64,000 bases of DNA from DASXKD01 sp963707905. Lineage in GTDB: Bacteria > Actinomycetota > Actinomycetes > Streptosporangiales > Streptosporangiaceae. This document shows positions 9,584-17,479 of this stretch, piece after piece. Made by a program: the position numbers and the translations under genes. The stretch spans positions 62,001 to 126,000 of the forward strand of contig CAVPSA010000021.1 in assembly GCA_963707905.1 (NCBI GenBank), written 5' to 3'. Numbering within the stretch: the first letter of the stretch is position 1; the number at the start of each line of letters is the position of its first letter. The notes beneath the pieces are model-generated. The model had not been told where the DNA came from. It saw nothing but the letters and a program-made list of their open reading frames with translations, and searched no databases.

Positions 9584-10108
9584 TCAGTGCACGTGCAGGG
9601 AGACCAGCAGGGCCGCGAGGATCGCGCCCAGCACCGCGGCGCTGCCCGCCTCCCCGGCGAGCCGCCAGCCGCGCACGCCGGCGTTCACCCCGGCCATGGC
9701 ACCCTCCAGGACGAGCACCGCGATGGCGAGGCACAGCACGGCCAGCACCGTCGGCCATAGTGAGACGTGCGCCACGGCCAGGGCGGTCGTCAGGATGACG
9801 GCGGGCAGGCCGCCCAGCAGAATGGTGGACTCATGCTTGGCCGAATGCTGCAGCAGCCGGTGCAGCGGCGTGGCGCTGCCGGGACGGCGCTCGCTCACGG
9901 TCTTGGTGTAAATGTGGGCAAGCCAGTACACGATGAGCGTCGTCACCATTGCCTCGTCCATGCCGAAGGCGGTCTCGCCCCGGCCCGCCCCGACGGCGAG
10001 GGCAGCGGCCGACACGATCGTTCCGTATAGCAAGCTGCCACTATCCAGCCGGGACGCCCACCGGGACGGAATGGCCGGCCGGGCTGCTTTCGTGCCTTCA
10101 TCCGTCAC
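9584..10108 (-). CDS. Integral membrane protein, four predicted helices
   Basis: Hydrophobic segments around LDSGSLLYGTIVSAAALAVG, MVTTLIVYWLAHIYT, ILLGGLPAVILTTALAV and a C-terminal pair indicate four or five membrane helices. The frame is open further upstream, but that extension is Arg/His-rich and not membrane-like. I place the start at the GTG at 10108 (VTDEGTKAARP); GTG codons at 10141 and 10147 are alternatives. It resembles conserved actinobacterial membrane proteins of unknown function. It ends shortly after, and convergent with, the G6PD gene. Confidence 0.7.
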   Translation of the reverse strand: MTDEGTKAARPAIPSRWASRLDSGSLLYGTIVSAAALAVGAGRGETAFGMDEAMVTTLIVYWLAHIYTKTVSERRPGSATPLHRLLQHSAKHESTILLGGLPAVILTTALAVAHVSLWPTVLAVLCLAIAVLVLEGAMAGVNAGVRGWRLAGEAGSAAVLGAILAALLVSLHVH

Positions 10109-10143
10109 TTGTGCACCATAGAGTGCCCCTTCGTACAGCACAG

Positions 10144-11622
10144 TCACCTTCTGAGGGTGATGCGCATTCTGGTGACGCGAGCGACCCTGGTGTTGCGGCC
10201 CTTTGGAGCGTCGGCCGCCCCAGGGGGCCCGGGGGCGTCGAACGACGCCCGCCTGGAGGCGCCGTGAGCATCTCGGAGTTCGTGCGTGGGCCTGCCGCAT
10301 TGGGGCTGCGGCGGGCCAGGGCGCCCGCCACGGCGGTCACCGCCGCCCGGCCGGCCACCGCTCCTGCCGCACTGCCGGGCGGGGTCCCGGTGGTGCGCCT
10401 GGCCTGCACCCTGACGGGCGACCGGGCCGCCAGCCTGGATCAGGCCGTGCTCGCCCGGCTGGCTGGGCTCCGGGCGGTCGGCACGGTGGTGCTGGACCTG
10501 GGCACCGGCGCGGGCCTTGACCACGATTCCCGCCAGGCGCTGTGCGAGTTGCGGGCGCTGTTGCAGCGCCGGGGCGCCGACCTGCGGCTTGTGGTCACCT
10601 CGCGCGAGGCAAGGGAGGACCTTGCCGCCGCCGCGGAGCACCGGATCGGCCCTGAGGTGGTGCACGACTGTGCCCGGGCGGCGATGCTCGCCGCCTTTGC
10701 CCAGGCCCCGGGGCCGGGGCTGGTGGGCGCGGCGCTGCGCGACGCGCTGGCGGCGCCGCCCGACACCCTGTAGGCCGCGCTCAGCCGCCGGCGGCCAGGT
10801 AGCCCCGGTGATGTGCTGGTACGCCTCGATGTAGCGCTGCCGGGTGGCCTCGACGATGTCCGGGGGGATGGCCGGCCCGGGGGCGGTCCTGTCCCACTCG
10901 ACGGTACGGGACCAGTCGCGGACGACCTGCTTGTCGAACGCGTGCTGGGGACGCCCGGGCTGCCACGACGCGGCAGGCCAGAACCGCGAGGAGTCGGAGG
11001 TGAGCACCTCGTCGCCGAGCACCAGCGTGCCGTCAGGTGCCCGGCCGAACTCGAGCTTGGTGTCGGCGATGATGATTCCCCGCGGCAGGGCGATGCCGTG
11101 GCCCCGGCGGTACACCTCCAGCGTGATCCGGCGCAGTTGCGCCGCGGTGTCCGCACCGACGGCCGCGGTGACGCCGGCGAAGGTCATGGGCTCGTCGTGC
11201 TGCCCGGCCGGGGCCTTGGTGGTGGGGGTGAATACCGGTTCCGGCAGCCGGGAGCCCTCGGCCAGGCCCGCGGGCAGCGGTATGTCATGGATGCGCCCGG
11301 TTGCCCGGTAGGACTCCAGGCCGCCCCCGGCCAGGTAGCCGCGGGCGATGCACTCCACCGGCACCATCGCCAGCCGGCGGCAGCGGACCGCCCGGCCGGC
11401 GAACTCGGGCGGCACGTCGGTGGCCGAGATGACGTGGTTCGGCACCATATCGGCCAGCCGCTCGAACCACCACAGCGACAGCGCCGTGAGGATCCGGCCC
11501 TTGTCCGGTATGGGGGTCGGGAGGACCACGTCATAGATAGATACGCGATCGGAGGCGACCAGGATCAGGTCGTCCCCGTCGGCGTAGACGTCACGGACCT
11601 TGCCCGAGTGAACGAGTTCCAC
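10144..11622 (-). CDS. purC: SAICAR synthetase with abnormal 3' read-through extension
   Basis: Phosphoribosylaminoimidazole-succinocarboxamide synthase joins aspartate to CAIR in purine synthesis. The GTG at 11622 (VELVHSGKVRDVY) is chosen because GGGGA lies six bases upstream and the family begins here. SGKVRDVY, ASDRVSIYD, PVECIARGYLAGGGLESY and IIIADTKLEFG are family motifs. The domain finishes near EAYQHITGATWPPAA at about 10782. No stop follows in this frame, which then runs antisense through the STAS gene to 10144. A one-base change near the end, or loss of the stop, is likely; the functional protein is probably about 280 residues. Confidence 0.8.
   Translation of the reverse strand: MELVHSGKVRDVYADGDDLILVASDRVSIYDVVLPTPIPDKGRILTALSLWWFERLADMVPNHVISATDVPPEFAGRAVRCRRLAMVPVECIARGYLAGGGLESYRATGRIHDIPLPAGLAEGSRLPEPVFTPTTKAPAGQHDEPMTFAGVTAAVGADTAAQLRRITLEVYRRGHGIALPRGIIIADTKLEFGRAPDGTLVLGDEVLTSDSSRFWPAASWQPGRPQHAFDKQVVRDWSRTVEWDRTAPGPAIPPDIVEATRQRYIEAYQHITGATWPPAAERGLQGVGRRRQRVAQRRAHQPRPRGLGKGGEHRRPGTVVHHLRADPVLRGGGKVLPCLARGDHKPQVGAPALQQRPQLAQRLAGIVVKARAGAQVQHHRADRPEPSQPGEHGLIQAGGPVARQGAGQAHHRDPARQCGRSGGRPGGGDRRGGRPGPPQPQCGRPTHELRDAHGASRRASFDAPGPPGAADAPKGRNTRVARVTRMRITLRR
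10264..10773 (+). CDS. STAS-like domain protein
   Basis: 169 residues from a GTG at 10264 with GGAGG 4 bases upstream. Residues about 45-135 read like a STAS fold (VRLACTLTGDRAASLDQ, then a strand-helix pattern with VVLDLGTGAGLDHDSRQALCEL and LRLVVTSREAR), the shape of anti-sigma-factor antagonists and some phosphatase-linked sensors. It lies wholly antisense to the 3' extension of purC, so one of these two frames is unlikely to be functional over this stretch. The fold-like pattern favours this frame. Confidence 0.6.
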   Translation: MSISEFVRGPAALGLRRARAPATAVTAARPATAPAALPGGVPVVRLACTLTGDRAASLDQAVLARLAGLRAVGTVVLDLGTGAGLDHDSRQALCELRALLQRRGADLRLVVTSREAREDLAAAAEHRIGPEVVHDCARAAMLAAFAQAPGPGLVGAALRDALAAPPDTL

Positions 11623-11761
11623 GATCAGTCCCCATGATGCGTGTGCCGCCTGGACGACTGCCAGCTTGGCAGACCAGCGCACCGGCTGCTGTGGGACCTG
11701 GGCCGGTGAACCACGGTGCCCTAAGGTGAGCTAGTCAGCTTTCGGGCGAGGGGGGCCACTG

Positions 11762-12430
11762 ATGGACAAGGAACTGGCCGGTCAGGTCGCCGACATCGCG
11801 CACCGGGTGGTGGCCAGCGGGGCAATCTCCGCGAACGGGCACGGCAACGTCAGCGTCCGGGTACCGGGAGCGGCGGAGATGTACTTCACCGCGGGCCCTT
11901 CGCTGCGCGGCCACCCAGCCTCGGCGGTGGTGCGGGTCGGCCTGGACGGGACCTTGCTTGAGGGCGAACTGCCGCCCATCCAGGGGGCCGTGGTCGCCAT
12001 GCACACCGCCATGTACGCCGACAACCCCGAGGTCGGCTGCGTGCTGCATACCCATTCGCCGTACGCGACCGCCTACGCGGTGGCCCACCACCGGATCGAA
12101 TGCTGGGTGGAGGCCATGGCCATGTTCGGGCTTGCGTCGGGCGTCCCGATCGCCGGGTACGGGCCGCGCGGGTCGGCCGAGGCGGTCGCCAGCATCCGGG
12201 CCGCGGTCACCCCGGGAGTGCCGGCCGTGCTGCTGGCCAACCATGGCGTGCTGGTCTTCCACCGCACCCCGGACCTGGCCATCCTGGTCGGCTCGGTCGT
12301 CGAGGAGGCCGCACAGGCGGGCATCAACGCCGCCGGCCTGGGCGGCCCCGTCGAAATACCGGAGGAACTGCGGGCCGCGGCACTGCAGCGGGCCATGGCC
12401 TTCGACAGCCGGGGAACGGTGCACGCTTAG
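11762..12430 (+). CDS. Class II aldolase/adducin family protein
   Basis: 222 residues, close to the usual length of fuculose-phosphate aldolase-type enzymes. Zinc ligands are visible as HTHSPYATAYA and the later NHGVLVF histidine, and NGHGNVSVRVP corresponds to the N-terminal substrate loop. The start ATG has GAGGGG upstream. The likely reaction is retro-aldol cleavage or decarboxylation/epimerisation of a small sugar phosphate or hydroxy acid; the substrate cannot be named from sequence. It is divergent from purC. Confidence 0.85.
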   Translation: MDKELAGQVADIAHRVVASGAISANGHGNVSVRVPGAAEMYFTAGPSLRGHPASAVVRVGLDGTLLEGELPPIQGAVVAMHTAMYADNPEVGCVLHTHSPYATAYAVAHHRIECWVEAMAMFGLASGVPIAGYGPRGSAEAVASIRAAVTPGVPAVLLANHGVLVFHRTPDLAILVGSVVEEAAQAGINAAGLGGPVEIPEELRAAALQRAMAFDSRGTVHA

Positions 12431-12478
12431 CCGGCGCCATGGCCCGTCGCCCGGGCGGATGCGCATGCGCCCGGAGCG

Positions 12479-12859
12479 TCATTCCCAGCGGCGGGCGTTG
12501 CCCTCGTTGAGCGTGCCCGGCGGATCCGGGACGACGCAGAACACCAGCCCTGCCGGGTCCCGCATCAGCTGCCAAGCCTGCACCCGCTGCACGCGTTCCG
12601 CGCCCAGTCGCTCCAGCCGGGCCACCTCGGCTTCCAGATCGTCGGTGTGGATGTCCAGGTGCACACGCGCGGGCCCCGCACCAAGCCGCTGCGTGAGCAG
12701 CCAGAACTCCTGGCCGTGCAGTGCCGCGCCGTGGTACTCGGGGAAGGCGAACTGCGGGAGCGGCTGGCCGAGCGCCGCCTCCCAGAACGACAGTTCCCTG
12801 TCGTGGTCACTGGCGGGAACGTCGATGACAACCTTGATCAGCCGGCTGAAGTGAGCCAC
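12479..12859 (-). CDS. VOC (glyoxalase/dioxygenase fold) protein
   Basis: 126 residues with two beta-alpha-beta-beta-beta halves: LIKVVIDVPASDHDRELSFWEAALG opens the first, and VHLDIHTDDLEAEVARLERLGAERV with RDPAGLVFCVVPDP the second. This is the small single-chain VOC type common in actinomycetes. Metal and substrate are not predictable. It stands alone between the aldolase and the LAL regulator. Confidence 0.82.
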   Translation of the reverse strand: MAHFSRLIKVVIDVPASDHDRELSFWEAALGQPLPQFAFPEYHGAALHGQEFWLLTQRLGAGPARVHLDIHTDDLEAEVARLERLGAERVQRVQAWQLMRDPAGLVFCVVPDPPGTLNEGNARRWE

Positions 12860-12946
12860 CGGATCAAGATACGTGCCGGCAGACCCGGCCCAGAGCCGTA
12901 GGCAGCCTCCGGATGACGGCGAAGCTGATCTGGCAGATGTGCCCGA

Positions 12947-15727
12947 TCATCCAGTTCTGTCCTCCCGCAACAGGGCGCCGACGTCGGACAGCGCCGCGCG
13001 GAGCTCCTTCCGGGAGCTGACCCCGAGCTTTCCGAACACCTTGCTCAGGTGCCACTCCACCGTGCGCGGACTGAGGAACAGCTGGGCCCCGATCTCCGGG
13101 TTCGTCTGCCCGCCGGCAGCGAAGCGCGCGACCTGCACCTCCTGCGGGGTCAGCTCGTCGAGCGTCTCGACCGTGCGCTTACGCACTGTCTCGCCGGTGG
13201 CAAGCAGCTCGCGGCGGGCGCGCTCAGCGAACGCCTCCATGCCCATGTCAGAAAGCATCGCGTAAGCGACTCGCAACTGCTCGCGAGCGTCGACGCGGCG
13301 CTGTTCGCGGCGCAGCCATTCGCCGTACAGGAGGTGCGCGCGGGCCAGTGTCGCGCGGGTCTTGATGCGCGACAGCCGTTCGACCGCCTCCCGGTAGAGC
13401 CGCTCGGCGGCTTCTCCCTCGGCCAGCGTCGCCGCCGCGCGCGCGTGGGTCCCGAGCGCCCAGTCCGTGCCGGCGGCATGCGCTATCTCAGCGAGCTGGG
13501 CGAGCGGACCGGTTGCGCGCTCCGCCTGGCCGCTGCGCGCGGCGGCCTCGATCAGCTCCGCCAGCAGCAAGATAGACGGCCCCAGGCCGCGCGCGGCCCC
13601 GACGGCCCGCTCGGCCGCGGCCAGGGCGTCCTCGTATCGGCCGAGCCCGTTATGGCGGATCGCGCTGCCCCAGTCGTTGGCGGCGAGCCAGAGCCCCTCG
13701 CCGCGCCGCAGCACATCCTCCCGGCGCGCCTCGATGAGCGCCAGCGCCTCGTCGTCCCGTCCCCGCCAATTCGCGAGCACGATCGAGGTACGCAGCGTCA
13801 GGTGACTACCGGTGGCCTCGACGACGGCGTCCGATTCGGCGGCCAGCGACATGGCCACCCCGATCCTGCCTGAGAACAGCTCGACGAGCACGCGGTCGGT
13901 GAGCGCGACGGGCAGCGCGGAGAACGCGCCAGCGCGGCGCGCGAGTTCGAGATGGCGCGCGGTGAGCTCGTCCCACGCCCCATCATCGGCCAGTGCCCGG
14001 GCGACGCGGCAGGCCAGCCACAGCCAGCGCAGCTCGTCCTCCTCGGAGAGCGGCTCGTCCCGGAACGCGCGCAGCGCGGCCTTCAACGCCGGCGCCCCCG
14101 CGGCGTAGCCCTCGCGGGTGAGGCGGGCGAGCCCGTCAAGCAGCAGATCGCAGGCGCGCGTGGCGGGCTCCCAGCCGGCGGCCAGAACGGCCGCGGCGAC
14201 CTCGCCCGCATCGCCCCCGCGCACCAGGCGGTCGGCGGACAGCGCAGCCGCGAACGCCTCGACGTAGCCCTCGCGGGCGGCCCTCGGATCCAGCTGCTCA
14301 AGCCGCCTGGCCGCCTCGAGCAGCAGGGGGGGAGCGTCACGGCCGCGCGTCATCGCGAACGTGATCTGCGCGTGCAACAGCTGCGCACGGGCTCGCTCGT
14401 GCTCGTCCAGCGGCCCCGCCTGCGCCATCGCCAGCAGCCGGAGCGCCGCATCGGGCGCGCCAGCTTGGTGCTTGCCCTGGGCGGCGAGGAGCGCACGCTG
14501 CGCCCGGCGCCTCAGATCGGGCGTCAGCTCGGCGGCGCGCTCATGAAATGCCGCCCCCGCCGCCAAGCCGCCGCGCGCCCGCGCCCGCCCGGCCGAGCGC
14601 TCCAGCTCGGCGGCGACGTTCTCGTCGAGCCCGGCTGCCGCCCGAGCGCGGTGCCAGGCGCGGCGATCGGGGTCGACGTCGGCATCGGTGGCCTCGGCTA
14701 GCGCGCGGTGCACGCGCCGGCGCTCCTCCGGCGCGCCAGCGCGGTAGACCGCCGAACGCACGAGCGGATGACTGAAGCGCACCTGCGCGCCGAAATCAAC
14801 TAGTCCCATGGCGGCCGCCGACGCGGCCGCATCCGGCCCGATGCCGAGCCCGGCGGCCGCCCGCCACACCAACACCGGATCCCCGGCCGGCTCAGCCGCC
14901 GCGACGAGAAGCAAGAGCCGCGTCGACGGCGGGAGCGGCGCCAGCCGCTCCCGGAAGCTCTGCTCGATCCGTCCCGGCACCGCCGGGCCGCCGGACGGCC
15001 CGAACCCGCCCGCGAGCTCGGCGGGCGTCCGGCCACGCGGCAGCTCTAGCAGCGCCAGCGGGTTGCCGCGCGTCTCGGCCACGATCCGATCACGCACCCG
15101 CTCATCGAGCGGACCGGCGAGCACTGTCCCGAGCAGCTCCCGCGCATCACCGTCGGCCAGCCCGCCCACGGCGAGCTCCGGCAGGCCCGCAAAATGCTGC
15201 TCGCCGCCAGGCTCGCGCACAGCGAAGACCAGCCCGACGGACTCCGCGCCCAGACGGCGCGCGACGAAGGCGAGCGCCTGCGCGGAAGCCGCGTCGAGCC
15301 ACTGCGCATCGTCCACGATGCAGACGAGCGGTCGCTTTTCCGCAATGTCGGACAGCAGGCTCAGCGCCGCCAGGCCGACGAGGAACCTGTCCGGCGCGCC
15401 GCCGTCGCGCAAACCGAACGCAGTGCCAAGCGCACCGCGCTGCGGGCCGGGCAGGCGCTCCAGCCGATCAAGGTACGGTGCGCACAGCTGCTGCAACCCC
15501 GCGTACGCGAGCTCCATCTCCGACTCGACGCCGACCGCCCGGGCAATGCCGCACCCGGACGCATGCTGTACCAGGTACTCCAGCAACGCGCTCTTGCCGA
15601 CCCCGGCCTCCCCGCGCAGCACCAGCACGCGGCTCGGGCCCGCGCGCACACTCGCTACCAGCTGATCCAGCGCCGCGCACTCGCTGCGCCGGCCAAGCAG
15701 CCGCCGCGCTGAAACAGGAGCCGACAT
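12947..15727 (-). CDS. LAL-type LuxR family transcriptional regulator with AAA ATPase domain
   Basis: Large ATP-dependent activator of about 926 residues. The N-terminal ATPase has Walker A GEAGVGKSALLEY and Walker B PLVCIVDDAQWLD. A long helical TPR-like middle follows, and a C-terminal LuxR helix-turn-helix (LTPQEVQVARFAAGGQTNPE, then LSPRTVEWHLSKVFGKLGVS). The start is taken at the ATG at 15727; a GTG two codons upstream is an alternative. It is divergent from the VOC/isomerase-like genes at 15.9-17.3 kb, which are the most obvious candidates for control. Confidence 0.92.
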   Translation of the reverse strand: MSAPVSARRLLGRRSECAALDQLVASVRAGPSRVLVLRGEAGVGKSALLEYLVQHASGCGIARAVGVESEMELAYAGLQQLCAPYLDRLERLPGPQRGALGTAFGLRDGGAPDRFLVGLAALSLLSDIAEKRPLVCIVDDAQWLDAASAQALAFVARRLGAESVGLVFAVREPGGEQHFAGLPELAVGGLADGDARELLGTVLAGPLDERVRDRIVAETRGNPLALLELPRGRTPAELAGGFGPSGGPAVPGRIEQSFRERLAPLPPSTRLLLLVAAAEPAGDPVLVWRAAAGLGIGPDAAASAAAMGLVDFGAQVRFSHPLVRSAVYRAGAPEERRRVHRALAEATDADVDPDRRAWHRARAAAGLDENVAAELERSAGRARARGGLAAGAAFHERAAELTPDLRRRAQRALLAAQGKHQAGAPDAALRLLAMAQAGPLDEHERARAQLLHAQITFAMTRGRDAPPLLLEAARRLEQLDPRAAREGYVEAFAAALSADRLVRGGDAGEVAAAVLAAGWEPATRACDLLLDGLARLTREGYAAGAPALKAALRAFRDEPLSEEDELRWLWLACRVARALADDGAWDELTARHLELARRAGAFSALPVALTDRVLVELFSGRIGVAMSLAAESDAVVEATGSHLTLRTSIVLANWRGRDDEALALIEARREDVLRRGEGLWLAANDWGSAIRHNGLGRYEDALAAAERAVGAARGLGPSILLLAELIEAAARSGQAERATGPLAQLAEIAHAAGTDWALGTHARAAATLAEGEAAERLYREAVERLSRIKTRATLARAHLLYGEWLRREQRRVDAREQLRVAYAMLSDMGMEAFAERARRELLATGETVRKRTVETLDELTPQEVQVARFAAGGQTNPEIGAQLFLSPRTVEWHLSKVFGKLGVSSRKELRAALSDVGALLREDRTG

Positions 15728-15928
15728 TGCCACCAACCGAGCCTAGGAACGGCACCCCACGTTGGCAACCTCGGCGCCATGGACCCGTGACCCCCGGGAT
15801 CGGGCACTCCGGGGGTCTGCACCAGGGACCTTGCCGGGCGCGACAGGCAGGCGCGGAGATCACCGTTGATGGCATCAGCAATACGAAGACCAATCGAGGT
15901 CTTCCTCAGCACAACCCAGGAGGCAGCC

Positions 15929-16453
15929 ATGAGCGCCACCGAAGTACACAGCCCGAGCCGCGACGCGGCCGCAGCCAACGTCGACATGCACCTCGAGGTC
16001 CAGGTCATCCCGGTGTCCGACGTCGACCGGTCCAAGGCTTTCTACCAGCGCCTGGGCTGGCGGCTCGACGACGACGTCGCCCCGCTCGACGGCCTTCGCA
16101 TCGTCCAGTTCACGCCCCCGGGCTCTGGGTGCTCGGTCACGTTCGGCACGGGACTCACGACGGCCGCGCCGGGCTCGGCCGAGGGAGGGCTGACCGTCTC
16201 CGACATCGAAGCGGCCCATGACGAACTCGCCGGCCGTGGCGTCGACGCGAGTGAGATCTGGCACGGCCCGCCGTTCCCCCCCGAGGCACGGCAGCCCGGC
16301 CCCGACCCCGAGCGCACCAGCTACGGGTCGTTCTGCTCCTTCACCGATCCCGACGGCAACACGTGGCTGGTCCAGGAGGTCACCACGCGGCTCCCCGGCC
16401 GGATCGACCCGGCTGGCACGGCATTCGCATCCGCGGCGGACCTGGCCACGTGA
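15929..16453 (+). CDS. VOC family protein
   Basis: 174 residues from the ATG at 15929, which has AGGAGG five bases upstream; the open frame further 5' lacks such a site. The core MHLEVQVIPVSDVDRSKAFY followed by YGSFCSFTDPDGNTWLVQEV is typical of glyoxalase/bleomycin-resistance-like proteins with one strongly conserved C-terminal half. It lies downstream of the divergent LAL regulator and just upstream of a frameshifted remnant and an isomerase-like gene. Confidence 0.85.
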   Translation: MSATEVHSPSRDAAAANVDMHLEVQVIPVSDVDRSKAFYQRLGWRLDDDVAPLDGLRIVQFTPPGSGCSVTFGTGLTTAAPGSAEGGLTVSDIEAAHDELAGRGVDASEIWHGPPFPPEARQPGPDPERTSYGSFCSFTDPDGNTWLVQEVTTRLPGRIDPAGTAFASAADLAT

Positions 16454-16706
16454 CCGATCCGGGCTCGCCCGAGGGCGTCCCGGATGCAGCGGCGGTGGCC
16501 TGCATCGGCACCGCGGCGGGAACCCCGACCATCAACCCGTTCATCAACCCCGACGGCGAGAAGGACCTCTACAACTCCCGGCAGCCAGCCGACGGGTTGC
16601 CAACTACCTGCGGCCGTGGTCCAAGATCCTGGAAAACAGCGGCTACCCGCCCGAGGAGCCCAGGCAGGCAGCCCTCACACCGCTGCCGACTCAGGAGGCG
16701 CTCACC
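16450..16706 (+). pseudogene. Frameshifted remnant of an unrecognised small protein
   Basis: A GTG overlaps the VOC stop (GTGA) and opens a frame reading AGTPTINPFINPDGEKDLY. Near 16590 protein-like sense moves to another frame (VANYLRPWSKILENSGYPPE). Joining the two gives a plausible chain of about 80 residues, so this may be a small gene broken by an indel. I do not recognise the family. Confidence 0.35.
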
Positions 16707-17303
16707 ATGGAATACCTCGTCATCATGACCACCCGCGTTCCAGACGGGACCTCAGCGGAAGCCATTGATGACATCCGCACCCGCGAGGGCGCACGCTCGC
16801 ATGAACTCGCGTCCCAAGGCCACCTGCTTCGCTTGTGGCGCCCGCCGCTTCAGCCAGGCGAATGGCGGAGCCTCGGATTGTTCGCCGCCGACGATGGCGA
16901 TGAGCTCGAGAGAGTCCTCGCCTCGATGCCGCTGCGCGTCTGGCGTACCGATGAGGTCACACCGCTCTCCCGGCACCCCAACGACCCGGCACTCGAGGCC
17001 AGCCCGGGGGCCACGGAATTTCTGACCGCCTTCACCATCACCATCCCAGAGGGGACGCCCGCCCAGACGGTTGAGCACACCAAAGCGCGCGAGGCAGAAC
17101 GCGTGTACGAGCTGGCCGGGCAGGGTCACCTGTTGCGGCTGTGGGCGCTGCCGGGCGAGGGGCGCTCCCTGGGCCTCTGGCGAGCCCAGGACGCGGCCGA
17201 CATGCAGGCGATCCTGAAATCGCTCCCGCTGGATGCCTGGATGACCGTGCAGACCACGCCGCTCACCCGGCACCCCAGCGACCCGGCGACAGCCAAGACC
17301 TGA
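16707..17303 (+). CDS. Two-domain muconolactone delta-isomerase-like protein
   Basis: 198 residues from the ATG at 16707 with AGGAGG eight bases upstream. The chain is two tandem copies of a 95-residue unit, each with an N-terminal beta strand (MEYLVIMTTRVPDGT and FLTAFTITIPEGTP), a helix, GHLLRLW, SLGL and a PL-RHPxDPA ending. This matches the muconolactone isomerase fold, normally a 90-95 residue single domain forming oligomers. The fusion may replace a dimer. There are no clear catechol-pathway neighbours here, although pcaC lies 9 kb away, so the physiological substrate is uncertain. Confidence 0.75.
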   Translation: MEYLVIMTTRVPDGTSAEAIDDIRTREGARSHELASQGHLLRLWRPPLQPGEWRSLGLFAADDGDELERVLASMPLRVWRTDEVTPLSRHPNDPALEASPGATEFLTAFTITIPEGTPAQTVEHTKAREAERVYELAGQGHLLRLWALPGEGRSLGLWRAQDAADMQAILKSLPLDAWMTVQTTPLTRHPSDPATAKT

Positions 17304-17479
17304 CCGACGCCATGACCGAGCCGGCCGACGGCTCGCCATTCTCACCGGAGGTTCCTAGAGCATCGGCGCCGGAGCGAATCCTGGAGCATCTCCCCCAGCA
17401 CCCGCCGGCGGCGGTCCCGGGTGTCTTGGTTCAGGTCGCGGGAGCTTCGATGCTGTTTACCCTGCCGCGTCAGCGTGCG
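17304..17479. other. Short intergenic gap between convergent genes
   Basis: No gene is seen. A GAGCCG-N5-CGGCTC inverted repeat at about 17321-17337 could terminate one or both converging transcripts. Confidence 0.4.
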
